DNA from: an uncultured Eubacteriales bacterium
Lineage (GTDB): Bacteria; Bacillota; Clostridia; Oscillospirales; Oscillospiraceae
Reading direction: 5' to 3'
Assembly: GCA_900319635.1 (NCBI GenBank)
Contig: ONPF01000012.1
Span: 1 to 34,640, forward strand
Length of the DNA: 34,640 nt
Part shown: piece by piece, positions 22,269-29,132 of the stretch
How the letters are laid out: each line of letters opens with the position of its first letter
How positions within the stretch are numbered: the first letter of the stretch is position 1
Made by a program: the position numbers and the translations under genes
Notes under the pieces: model-generated
The model's input: the letters and a program-made list of their open reading frames with translations, nothing else
The model's database searches: none
Told to the model about the DNA's origin: nothing

Positions 22269-23066
22269 ATGAATATCGGAGCAAAAATCAAATTTCTGCG
22301 AAAAGAGAAAAAAGTGACCCAGGAGGAGCTGGCGGAGTATCTGCACATCTCTTCCCAGGCGGTGAGCAAGTGGGAGACAGGGGCGTCCTGCCCGGACATC
22401 GACCTGCTGCCGAAGCTCGCGATCTTCTTCGGCACCTCCCTGGATATGCTGCTGGACTTTGACCAGAGCCAGGTGGACGCGGCGGTGGAGGCGCTGGTGC
22501 GCGAGAGCGGCCGGGGCGGCAAGGATCCCGCGAAGTCCGAGGCTTTTCTGCGCAAGGCGCTGGAAAAGTACCCCAACAACGACCTGCTGCTGACCTGCAT
22601 CCTGGAGGATATGCAGGAGCAGAACGCCGACAAGAGCCGCAGCGGGGAGATCCTGGAGTTCGGAGAGCGGATCCTGGCCTGCACCAGGGACGACGAGCTG
22701 AAGATCGACGTGCTGCGCATCATGGCGGAGACCTACCACGGCCTGGGCGAGCAGGCTATGGCCGAATACTACCTCGGCAAGATCCCGGCCCTGCATTTTC
22801 AGTATTACGAGATCGCGGCGGCCATTAAAAAGGGCAAGGCGAGGCTGGAGGAGGCCGGGAAGGCGGAGGATCTGTGCATCGACAAGCTGTTCTGCATGCT
22901 CTGGCTGCGGCGGGAGGAGGCCGACGGGCAGGGGAAGGCGGAGCTGGATCGGCAGGCGCGGGAGATGTTTGCGTTCTTTGGGAGCTGGCCCATGTACCGG
23001 GAGATCACCGAGATCATGGAAAAGCTTTGGAACGAGGGCGCGATCATGCGGATCTACCAGGGATGA
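22269..23066 (+). CDS. XRE regulator with C-terminal helical-repeat domain
   Basis: 265 residues. ATG at 22269, after AAGGAGAA. Helix-turn-helix at about 5-60: IKFLRKEKKVTQEELAEYL, then HISSQAVSKWETGASCPD, a very common clostridial subtype. Residues 75-265 are a run of helices that look like TPR-type repeats (DPAKSEAFLRKALEKYPNN; GEQAMAEYYLGKIPAL), the kind that senses peptides in RRNPP-like regulators, though the repeat match is too loose for a firm claim. Single gene with its own terminator. Target and ligand unknown. Confidence 0.88.
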   Translation: MNIGAKIKFLRKEKKVTQEELAEYLHISSQAVSKWETGASCPDIDLLPKLAIFFGTSLDMLLDFDQSQVDAAVEALVRESGRGGKDPAKSEAFLRKALEKYPNNDLLLTCILEDMQEQNADKSRSGEILEFGERILACTRDDELKIDVLRIMAETYHGLGEQAMAEYYLGKIPALHFQYYEIAAAIKKGKARLEEAGKAEDLCIDKLFCMLWLRREEADGQGKAELDRQAREMFAFFGSWPMYREITEIMEKLWNEGAIMRIYQG

Positions 23067-23080
23067 CGAAGCAAAAAAGC

Positions 23081-23120
23081 ATCGGGGGAACAGTCAAAGC
23101 TGTTCCCCCGATCAGTTTTT
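23081..23120 (+). terminator. Terminator after the XRE gene
   Basis: ATCGGGGGAACAG (23081-23093), loop TCAAAG, CTGTTCCCCCGAT (23100-23112), then CAGTTTTT. Confidence 0.92.
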
Positions 23121-23150
23121 GGATGCGTTGGTTTTCTGTCATTGCGAGCC

Positions 23151-23218
23151 GTAGGGAGCGATCCCCTGATCGCTCCGCTGTTCAAGCGCTCCGGAGGCAT
23201 GTGGGCATGCCTCCCTAC
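23151..23218. repeat. Head-to-head pair of GTAG REPs (BIME-like)
   Basis: Plus-strand REP 23151-23177: GTAG, stem GGAGCGATC/GATCGCTCC, loop CCCT, G. Minus-strand REP 23192-23218: GTAG, stem GGAGGCATG/CATGCCTCC as a perfect 9-bp pair, 4-base loop. Both have exactly 9-bp stems and 4-base loops, but the stem sequences differ. A 14-base spacer separates them. ATTGC on the left (23141-23145) and GCAAT on the right (23225-23229) add an outer inverted pair. Confidence 0.85.
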
Positions 23219-23245
23219 GGTGTGGCAATCCGTCCCCCTCGTCCT

Positions 23246-23273
23246 CTCAAAACTGAAAACTGAAAACTGAAAC
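23246..23273. repeat. Tandem heptamer CTGAAAA
   Basis: CTCAAAA, CTGAAAA, CTGAAAA, CTGAAAC in a row, ending at the stop of the GtrA gene. Same 7-base unit type as 14591-14621. Confidence 0.75.
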
Positions 23274-23687
23274 CTATTTCTCCGCGGTGTCAATGCTCTT
23301 GCCGAAGACGAAAAAGCGCTGGTAGAGAAATTCCGTGACGAAATTCAGGATCATGTTGATGGCGGTGACCAGATACTCGTTCCAGCCCAGCGTGGTCGTC
23401 AGGTAATGCTCCAGCAGGGTGCTCAGCGGCGTGAACACCGCGTAGTAGCAGGCCACCTTCAGCATGGCGATGGGGATATTCGTGGCGGACTTGAAGGTGA
23501 ACTTTCGGTTCAGCGTGAAGTTCCACAGCACCGAAAGCACCAGCGCGATCAGGTAACTCAGCCAGTAGGGCAGGTGCAGCAGCTCGTTCAAAAGGGCGAA
23601 GCTGCCCATCTGGATAATTCCCGCGCTGGCGGAGAAGAGCGTGAATTTTACGGCCCGCAGGGCCTCTTTTTTCTTGCTGTTTTCCAT
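23274..23687 (-). CDS. GtrA-family membrane protein
   Basis: 137 residues with four membrane helices, the GtrA fold; family block FNFTLNRKFTF-like (WNFTLNRKFTFKS) lies in the middle and LNFVTEFLYQRFFVF near the end. GtrA-like proteins help move undecaprenyl-linked sugars or teichoic-acid precursors across the membrane or associate with a glycosyltransferase. No glycosyltransferase gene adjoins, so its partner is elsewhere. ATG with GGGAGG upstream and its own promoter with a very short leader. Confidence 0.92.
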   Translation of the reverse strand: MENSKKKEALRAVKFTLFSASAGIIQMGSFALLNELLHLPYWLSYLIALVLSVLWNFTLNRKFTFKSATNIPIAMLKVACYYAVFTPLSTLLEHYLTTTLGWNEYLVTAINMILNFVTEFLYQRFFVFGKSIDTAEK

Positions 23688-23710
23688 GTATCCGCCTCCC
23701 GTCGGCTCCT

Positions 23711-23739
23711 ATTATACCCCCAGCAGAACCGGGAGGCAA
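23711..23739 (-). promoter_or_regulatory. Promoter of the GtrA gene
   Basis: On the minus strand TTGCCT (23734-23739), 17 bases, consensus TATAAT (23711-23716). The leader is only about 17-20 bases. Confidence 0.8.
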
Positions 23740-23796
23740 GAAAAAGTTCAATTTTTTGAATAGATTGATGGAGCCGCAGCGAAAAGAGCCTTCGTC

Positions 23797-23827
23797 GCTC
23801 CGCTCCACAGAAGGTCAGCAGCGGAGC
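23797..23827 (-). terminator. Possible terminator after the ABC-F gene
   Basis: GCTCCGCT (23797-23804) pairs with AGCGGAGC (23820-23827), followed on the minus strand by CTTTTCG. Weak T tract. Confidence 0.4.
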
Positions 23828-23833
23828 AGCACC

Positions 23834-25435
23834 TTACCGCGCCTGCTCCAGATCGGCGATGTGCATGTACTCGTCGTAGCTGCCGATGCGGTCGATGATG
23901 CCGTCCTCGGTGATCTCGATGATGCGGTTGGCCACGGTCTGGGTCAGCTGGTGGTCGTGGCAGGAGAAGATCACGTTATACTTGAAAGCCTCCAGGCCGT
24001 TATTCAGCGCCGCGATGGACTCCAGATCCAGGTGGTTGGTGGGCTGATCCAGCACCAGGAAGTTTGCGCCGGAGAGCATCATCCGCGAGAGCATGCAGCG
24101 CACCTTCTCCCCGCCGGAGAGGACCTTTGCGGGCTTGTACACATCGTCGCCGGAGAAAAGCATCCGTCCCAGGAAGGTGCGCAGGTAGCTCTCCCGCTTG
24201 TCGGCGGAAAACTGCCGCATCCACTCGATGAGATCCGCGTCGAAGCCGTCAAAGTAGCTGTTGTGATCCTTGGGGAAGTAGCTGGGCTGGATGGAGGCGC
24301 CCCACTTGACGGTGCCCTCGTCCGGCTCCTCCTCGCCCATGAGGATCTTGAAGAGCATGGTCACGGCCAGCTCGTTCTTGCCCACGATGGCGATCTTGTC
24401 CTCCTTGCCCACGATGAAGCTGACCTTGTTGAGGAGCTTCACCCCGTCCACGGTCTTGGAGACCTGGGTGACGAAGAGGCGATCCTTGCCCGGCTCCCGC
24501 TCGGCCTTGAAGCCCACCCAGGGGTAGCGCCGGCCGGAGGCGGGCAGCTCCTCCACGGTGATCTTGTCCAGCAGCTTCCGGCGGGAGGTGGCCTGCCGGG
24601 ACTTGGACTTGTTGGCGGAGAAGCGGGCGATGAAGGTCTGCAGCTCCGCGATCTTCTGCTCGGCCTTCTTGTTCTGGTCCCGGATCAGCTTCTGGATGAG
24701 CTGGCTGGACTCGTACCAGAAGTCGTAGTTGCCCACGTACATCTTGATCTTGCCGTAGTCGATGTCCACGATGTGGGTGCAGACGTTGTTGAGGAAGTAG
24801 CGGTCATGGCTCACCACCAGCACCGTGCCCTCGTAGTCCATGAGGAAGTCCTCCAGCCAGACGACGCTGGCCAGATCCAGGTTGTTGGTGGGCTCGTCCA
24901 GCAGCAGCACGTCGGGCTTGCCGAAGAGGGCCTGGGCCAGCAGCACCTTCACCTTGAGCCGGGGGTCGATGTCCCCCATCAGGCTCTCGTGCAGCTCCAC
25001 AGGGACGCCCAGACCCTGGAGGATGCGCCCGGCGTCCGACTCGGCCTCGTAGCCGCCCAGCTCCGCAAACTCCTCCTCCAGCTCCGCGGCGCGGATGCCG
25101 TCCTCGTCGGAGAAATCCTCCTTCTCGTAGATGGCGTCCTTCTCCCGGCCGCAGTCAAAGAGCCGCTGGTGCCCCATGATCACGGTGTCCAGCACCCGGC
25201 AGTCGTCGTAGAGGCTCTGGTTCTGCTTTAAGACGGACATGCGCCGCTTGGGCTCCAGCACCACGGAGCCGGAGGTGGGCTCCAGCTCCCCGGAGAGGAT
25301 CTTGATGAAGGTGGACTTGCCCGCGCCGTTTGCGCCGATGATGCCGTAGCAGTTCCCGGCCACAAATTGCAGGTCCACCTTGGAAAACAGCACGGACGGG
25401 CCGAACTGCATGGAAAGGTCGTTGACGGTCAGCAT
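23834..25435 (-). CDS. ABC-F family ATPase (YbiT/YkpA-like)
   Basis: 533 residues with two ATP-binding cassettes and no membrane part. First cassette: Walker A GANGAGKST at 34-42, Walker B with DEPTNNLD at 180-187, but the signature region (151-164, SLMGDIDPRLKVKV) is not LSGGQ. Second: Walker A position is GKNELAVTM (352-360), lacking the lysine, while its signature LSGGEKVRC and Walker B LVLDQPTNHLD are good. The linker has the helical P-site-tRNA motif region (RDQNKKAEQKIAELQTFIARF). ABC-F proteins act on ribosomes, in translation control or antibiotic protection. Here Walker A of cassette 1 with signature of cassette 2 could build one working site. Gene follows the GNAT gene by 15 bases. 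Confidence 0.92.
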   Translation of the reverse strand: MLTVNDLSMQFGPSVLFSKVDLQFVAGNCYGIIGANGAGKSTFIKILSGELEPTSGSVVLEPKRRMSVLKQNQSLYDDCRVLDTVIMGHQRLFDCGREKDAIYEKEDFSDEDGIRAAELEEEFAELGGYEAESDAGRILQGLGVPVELHESLMGDIDPRLKVKVLLAQALFGKPDVLLLDEPTNNLDLASVVWLEDFLMDYEGTVLVVSHDRYFLNNVCTHIVDIDYGKIKMYVGNYDFWYESSQLIQKLIRDQNKKAEQKIAELQTFIARFSANKSKSRQATSRRKLLDKITVEELPASGRRYPWVGFKAEREPGKDRLFVTQVSKTVDGVKLLNKVSFIVGKEDKIAIVGKNELAVTMLFKILMGEEEPDEGTVKWGASIQPSYFPKDHNSYFDGFDADLIEWMRQFSADKRESYLRTFLGRMLFSGDDVYKPAKVLSGGEKVRCMLSRMMLSGANFLVLDQPTNHLDLESIAALNNGLEAFKYNVIFSCHDHQLTQTVANRIIEITEDGIIDRIGSYDEYMHIADLEQAR

Positions 25436-25450
25436 AGATTGGATCCTCCC

Positions 25451-25954
25451 TCAAGTTATTTTGGTTGAATAGGTCATCCGAATGACCTTGACCGGGCTGC
25501 CCAGAACCGGCTCCTTTTCGGCGCCGTCAGCCCGAAAGCCGACTCTTTCGTAAAAGGAAATGGCCTTTTGGTTCTCCCGCAGCACCCAGACATAGATTTC
25601 ACGGCAATCCGCCAGGCGGTCAAGGCTGTGCCGCATCAGCGCATAGCCGATTTTCTGCTTTTGGTATTCCTGTAGGACGTAGAGCGCGTAGACCTCGCCG
25701 ACGTCGCTTTCACTGCCATCTTCGCCGCGATATTTCCCGGCGGCGGTGAAGCCGACGACACACTCGCCGTCCATGGCGACCCAGGTGTTCTCCGGGTAGC
25801 GGAAGGCCATGTCCTCGCATTTTTCCAGCGTCAGGCGGGCGAGATAGCCCGGATCCACGATCCCGGCATAGCTCTCCTGCCAGCTTTTCCAGTGGACATA
25901 GGCATTGCCCCGGATTTCCGCTTCCGTTTCCATGGGCCTGATGGGATAGGTCAT
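25451..25954 (-). CDS. GNAT-family N-acetyltransferase
   Basis: 167 residues with the GNAT order: WVAMDGECVVGFTAAGK (strand with central glycine), YALYVLQEYQKQKIGYALM (acetyl-CoA pyrophosphate loop Q.QKIGYAL), and VLRENQKAISFYERVGF near the end, the classical N..A..FYE.GF block. It acetylates an amine of a small molecule, peptide or protein; substrate unknown. AGGAGAG before the ATG. It lies 28 bases after the DUF2716 gene and 15 bases before the ABC-F gene, so the three probably form an operon. Confidence 0.92.
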   Translation of the reverse strand: MTYPIRPMETEAEIRGNAYVHWKSWQESYAGIVDPGYLARLTLEKCEDMAFRYPENTWVAMDGECVVGFTAAGKYRGEDGSESDVGEVYALYVLQEYQKQKIGYALMRHSLDRLADCREIYVWVLRENQKAISFYERVGFRADGAEKEPVLGSPVKVIRMTYSTKIT

Positions 25955-25982
25955 GTTTTTCTCTCCTGTCTCTCGTCCGCCC

Positions 25983-26492
25983 TTACCGCAGCTTTTTCCA
26001 GCCTAAGCCGGGGGCGACGCGGGCGATCTCCGGCAGCAGCGCCTCTCCGAAGACCCAGATCTCCTTCCGCCAGGGGTGACCCAGATAGCCGAAGCAGAAG
26101 TCCTCGTCCAGGAAGAAATAGTAGTCCCCGTCGGGGTAGTAGAAGGGGAAGGGAGCCCGGTATTTTCCGTCCCCGTCCTCCAGCTTGACCCGTTTCTGCT
26201 CCTCTTCCTTCCGTGGGTCGTAGAGGAAGGCGCAGTGGTACCAGTCCATGGCGTAAAGCCGCCTGCCCGGCTCCGTCGCGGAGAGCAGACAGGCCTTCAC
26301 GGCCTCCGGCGTCTTTTCAATTTGCTCCTGGCTCACCCCGTCCAGGGCGTAGACCGCCCAGGGCTTGGGCAGCCGGAAGGGCCGCTTCCACCAGAGGAGA
26401 GAGTGGCTCCGGCCTTGGGCGCTGGGGCGAAAGCGCAGCTCCAGGCTCACCCGGTCCTCCAGCGCGCGTGTTTCCTGTTCGTTCAGCAGCAT
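25983..26492 (-). CDS. DUF2716-like protein
   Basis: 169 residues. The second half matches the DUF2716 pattern: LYAMDWYHCAFLYDP, then FYYPDGDYYFFLDEDFCFG and YLGHPWRKEIWVFGEALL. No function is known for this family; it lacks signal peptide and membrane segments. AAGGAG six bases before the ATG. First gene of a likely operon with the GNAT and ABC-F genes. The REP-framed transposase unit lies just upstream, so the operon promoter is either within 26493-26529 or was separated by that unit. Confidence 0.8.
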   Translation of the reverse strand: MLLNEQETRALEDRVSLELRFRPSAQGRSHSLLWWKRPFRLPKPWAVYALDGVSQEQIEKTPEAVKACLLSATEPGRRLYAMDWYHCAFLYDPRKEEEQKRVKLEDGDGKYRAPFPFYYPDGDYYFFLDEDFCFGYLGHPWRKEIWVFGEALLPEIARVAPGLGWKKLR

Positions 26493-26529
26493 GGCGTGCT
26501 CCTTTCGTGTATGTTTTCGCTTCTCTCCC

Positions 26530-26552
26530 GTAGCGCCGAGCAGTGCTCGGCG
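26530..26552 (+). repeat. REP hairpin, left boundary of the RAYT unit
   Basis: GTAG (26530-26533), stem CGCCGAGCA (26534-26542), one base G, TGCTCGGCG (26544-26552). Its reverse complement is identical over all 23 bases to 27096-27118. Confidence 0.9.
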
Positions 26553-26576
26553 AATCGGCTTAAGGGAGCTTGCAAC

Positions 26577-27056
26577 CTAAAAAGTCGGAGAATAGTATTC
26601 GTCCTCGGCCCATTTGGATGGGTTGTTCATAATATACTGATACCTTATGATATAGTCTGCATCATTTCGGATCACGTGGTCATGATACTTGTCCTGCCAA
26701 ATAGATTGACCACACTGCTTTGTGACAAAGCCTTTCAAGTGCTGGATAATTCTTCCTAAGGCGGGTCCATCCTCCGAAGGTAGTTGGAGGAGCAGATGAA
26801 CGTGGTTTGGCATGATGGCAAAAGCGTCGACCTGTACGCCCGGATAACGTATGGATATTTGCCGGATCCCCGTCTCCGCGAGGGACCCAAAGGTCGACAA
26901 TTGAACCGTAGGCGCATTCAAGCAGTCCCCGGGTTGAATGCGGGAGAGAATGGGAAGGCGCTCTTTCGTACAAAATGTCACAAAATACGCGCCAGCCTGG
27001 CTGTAGTCATAATGCGGAAGACGCAGACGCTTCCCAATCTGGTGTGGGTGGTTCAT
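26577..27056 (-). CDS. REP-associated tyrosine transposase (RAYT), Y1/IS200-like
   Basis: 159 residues, a single-domain HUH nuclease. The HUH motif is HVH at 85-87 in MPNHVHLLLQL. The C-terminal helix has the RAYT pattern IWQDKYHDHVIRND then YIIRYQYIMNNPSKW, with Tyr139 or Tyr141 as the likely nucleophile. The N-terminal AGAYFVTFCTKER also fits. ATG with GGGAG six bases upstream. Such enzymes cut and join single-stranded REP hairpins in trans and are thought to be domesticated relatives of IS200/IS605 transposases. Here the gene is framed by two identical inverted REP hairpins, and its base composition is clearly lower in G+C than its neighbours. No accessory TnpB, so not a full IS605. Confidence 0.92.
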   Translation of the reverse strand: MNHPHQIGKRLRLPHYDYSQAGAYFVTFCTKERLPILSRIQPGDCLNAPTVQLSTFGSLAETGIRQISIRYPGVQVDAFAIMPNHVHLLLQLPSEDGPALGRIIQHLKGFVTKQCGQSIWQDKYHDHVIRNDADYIIRYQYIMNNPSKWAEDEYYSPTF

Positions 27057-27095
27057 GATGTGCTCCCAAATATCAAAACACGATGCAGCAAGGGA

Positions 27096-27118
27096 CGCCG
27101 AGCACTGCTCGGCGCTAC
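27096..27118 (-). repeat. REP hairpin, right boundary of the RAYT unit
   Basis: On the minus strand GTAG (27115-27118), stem CGCCGAGCA/TGCTCGGCG with one central base. Perfect inverted copy of 26530-26552; the unit between outer ends is 589 bases. Confidence 0.9.
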
Positions 27119-27155
27119 GGAGTACCTTCCTCGAGGGGAGGCATGCGCTGTTCCG

Positions 27156-28112
27156 TTACGCAAAATATTTCTCCACAAAATCGACCTTCTCCACCGTGAA
27201 CTCCCGGCCCCGGAGGTAATTGAGGATCCCGGCGTCGGTGGGGAAGTCGAAGCGCAGTTTGTAGGAATAGAGCGCCTGGCCCTTCTCGTCAAAATCCCTG
27301 TTGAAGCGCTCCCGGCCGTACTTGCCGTCCCCCAGCAGGGGCCAGCCCGCGTGGGCCATCTGGACCCGGATCTGGTGGGTGCGCCCGGTGAGAAGCCGGC
27401 ACTCCACCAGGCTCAGCGCCCCCTTGGAGCGCAGGAGCTTATACTCCGTCACGGCGGTCTTGGCGCCGGGCTCCGGCTTTTGCTTCACAAAGACCTGGTT
27501 CTTGGCCGCGTCCTTGAAGAGCCAGTTCTCCAGCCGCCCCTCCGGGGGCTTCGGCCGCCCCTGGACGGCGCAGAGGTAGTACTTCTCAATCTCCCGATCC
27601 CGGATCTTGTCGTTCAAAATCCGCAGCGCCTCGGCGTTCTTCGCGGCGATGACGATGCCGCCGGTGTTCCGGTCGATCCGGTTGCAGAGGGCGGGGGCGA
27701 AGGAATTTTCCTCCCGGGGCTTCCACTCCCCCTTCTGGGCCAGGTAGGCTTGGATGTTGGCGATGAGGGTGTTGTAGTCCCAGACCCCGGCGCTGTGGCA
27801 GAGGACGCCGGGCTTTTTGTCCGCCAGGAGGATGTTCTCGTCCTCGTAGACGACGGTGAGCCGGGGCGTGCCCACCTTCAGGTAGGAATTTTCCTCCCGG
27901 GGCTTTTCAAAGAACTCGTCGTTGATATAGAATTGTAAAGTGTCCCCCACGCTGAGACGGGCGTCCCGCTTGGCGCCCTTGCCGTTGAGCTTGATGCGCT
28001 TGAGGCGGATGTACTTCTGCAGCAGGCTTTCCGGCAGCAGGGGCACCGCCTTTCCCACAAAGCGATCCAGCCGCTGGCCGGCGTCGTTGGGCTTTACGGT
28101 CAGTTCTTTCAT
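27156..28112 (-). CDS. RluA-family pseudouridine synthase
   Basis: 318 residues. N-terminal S4 RNA-binding domain (about 12-70, LDRFVGKAVPLLPESLLQKYIRLKRI region), then the catalytic domain. The catalytic aspartate is Asp147 in CNRIDRNTGGIVIAAKN; most relatives read HRLDRxTSG, so His/Leu are replaced by Asn/Ile, as in a known clostridial subgroup. GRTHQIRVQMAHAGWPLLGD is the second diagnostic block. It isomerises uridine to pseudouridine in 23S rRNA or tRNA; the target cannot be chosen from sequence. Divergent from the yceD-rpmF pair, with overlapping promoters. Confidence 0.94.
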   Translation of the reverse strand: MKELTVKPNDAGQRLDRFVGKAVPLLPESLLQKYIRLKRIKLNGKGAKRDARLSVGDTLQFYINDEFFEKPREENSYLKVGTPRLTVVYEDENILLADKKPGVLCHSAGVWDYNTLIANIQAYLAQKGEWKPREENSFAPALCNRIDRNTGGIVIAAKNAEALRILNDKIRDREIEKYYLCAVQGRPKPPEGRLENWLFKDAAKNQVFVKQKPEPGAKTAVTEYKLLRSKGALSLVECRLLTGRTHQIRVQMAHAGWPLLGDGKYGRERFNRDFDEKGQALYSYKLRFDFPTDAGILNYLRGREFTVEKVDFVEKYFA

Positions 28113-28145
28113 ACAAAAGAGCCTCGCAAAACTGGATTTTTTTGT

Positions 28146-28174
28146 ATTATACTACGCAAAATAGGTGTTGACAA
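28146..28174 (-). promoter_or_regulatory. Promoter of the pseudouridine synthase gene
   Basis: On the minus strand TTGTCA (28169-28174), 17 bases, consensus TATAAT (28146-28151). Its -35 shares five bases with the -35 of the rightward promoter. Confidence 0.85.
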
Positions 28175-28196
28175 GTGGGAACGCTTCAACTATAAT
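28168..28196 (+). promoter_or_regulatory. Consensus promoter of yceD-rpmF
   Basis: Perfect TTGACA (28168-28173), 17-base spacer, perfect TATAAT (28191-28196), 29 bases before the ATG. A strong promoter, fitting for a ribosomal protein gene. Confidence 0.95.
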
Positions 28197-28225
28197 ACTT
28201 AGGCGACTGTAGCGAGGTGCCTGTT

Positions 28226-28720
28226 ATGCGACTGAATTTGCGAGAGATCATAGAGGTTCCCGGCGGCTCCGTTCCCTTCGAATGCGAGCTGGACACGGAA
28301 GGTCTGGATTTCCCTTCGGTGCTGGCATATCGGGGCAAGCCTCATGCAGAAGGCCGCGTGTATAACGAGGCCGGCGTGCTGCATCTGGAGGGCACGCTGC
28401 GAGCGGAGATGACCTGTGTCTGTGACCGTTGCGGCGATGCTTTTGACAGCGTGAAGGAGACGGCGCTTTCCGCCGTGATCGTGGAAGAGGAAAACGAGGA
28501 GTATCCCGAGTATTTCGCCCTGGACGGGAACGACCTGGATCTGGACGAGGTTCTCTCCACCAGCTTCATTCTGGATATGGAGACCAAGTTCCTCTGCAGA
28601 GAGGACTGCAAGGGTCTCTGCCCCGGCTGCGGCAAGAATCTCAACCTGGGCCCCTGCGGATGCAGGAAACAAATTGATCCAAGATTTGCTGTGCTTGAGC
28701 AGCTTTTGGATAAAGAATAA
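28226..28720 (+). CDS. yceD: YceD family (DUF177) protein, cotranscribed with rpmF
   Basis: 164 residues. ATG at 28226 with GAGGTG (28214-28219) before it; a GTG three codons earlier is part of that ribosome site. The DUF177 pattern with paired cysteines is clear: C64, C66 and C69, then C124, C128, C132, C135, C144 and C146 near the end (LCREDCKGLCPGCG), so it probably binds zinc. YceD is linked to 23S rRNA accumulation and ribosome assembly in other bacteria and is nearly always beside rpmF, as here, 40 bases ahead of it. Behind a consensus promoter. Confidence 0.93.
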   Translation: MRLNLREIIEVPGGSVPFECELDTEGLDFPSVLAYRGKPHAEGRVYNEAGVLHLEGTLRAEMTCVCDRCGDAFDSVKETALSAVIVEEENEEYPEYFALDGNDLDLDEVLSTSFILDMETKFLCREDCKGLCPGCGKNLNLGPCGCRKQIDPRFAVLEQLLDKE

Positions 28721-28760
28721 CTCAGCTGCTCAGAACAGCTAGATATCAGGAGGTGTCAAC

Positions 28761-28949
28761 ATGGCAGTCCCGAAAGGAAAAGTCTCCAGACAGCGGCGTG
28801 ATAAGCGGCGCTCTTCCCACTGGAAGCTCACCGCCCCCAGCATCGTCAAGTGCCCCAACTGCGGCGAGTTCTGCTTGCCCCATCATGCTTGCCGCCACTG
28901 CGGACAGTACAAGGGCCGCGTGGTCTTGAACGTTGAAGAGGATAAGTGA
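28761..28949 (+). CDS. rpmF: Large-subunit ribosomal protein bL32
   Basis: 62 residues, [20 protein letters not shown] at the start and a C4 zinc ribbon with C31, C34, C44 and C47. This is the zinc-binding (C+) form of L32, which in some genomes is backed by a cysteine-free copy used under zinc shortage; none is in the window. AGGAGGTG lies before the ATG, a very strong site. Terminator directly follows. Confidence 0.97.
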   Translation: MAVPKGKVSRQRRDKRRSSHWKLTAPSIVKCPNCGEFCLPHHACRHCGQYKGRVVLNVEEDK

Positions 28950-28953
28950 AAAA

Positions 28954-28990
28954 GCTTGAGGAGGAGAGGGATAGTCCGCTCCTCCTTTTG
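28954..28990 (+). terminator. Terminator of yceD-rpmF
   Basis: AGGAGGAG (28959-28966) pairs with CTCCTCCT (28979-28986), extended by outer AGC/GCT, followed by TTTT. Confidence 0.75.
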
Positions 28991-29023
28991 CTATTTTCGA
29001 TCGCAAACCTGCGATTCGGATTC

Positions 29024-29049
29024 GTAGGGGCGACCCTTGCGGTCGCCCG
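29024..29049 (+). repeat. GTAG-type REP palindrome
   Basis: GTAG (29024-29027), stem GGGCGACC (29028-29035), loop CTTGC, GGTCGCCC (29041-29048), G. The loop resembles that of the copies at 4947-4972 and 6719-6743 while the stem differs. A second hairpin, ATCGC/GCGAT, lies at 29000-29015. Confidence 0.8.
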
Positions 29050-29132
29050 CCAATGAGGCAAGCCCGCACTCTTCACAATTCTCTCACAAACAATCCCCCA
29101 GTCATCCGCCTTGCGTGAGACGGCGGCTGACA

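Noticed and set aside
26577-27056. Complete IS200/IS605 insertion sequence
   Set aside because: The sequence pattern is that of RAYTs, no tnpB is present and the flanks are REP hairpins in inverted orientation, not the asymmetrical left and right ends of IS200/IS605.
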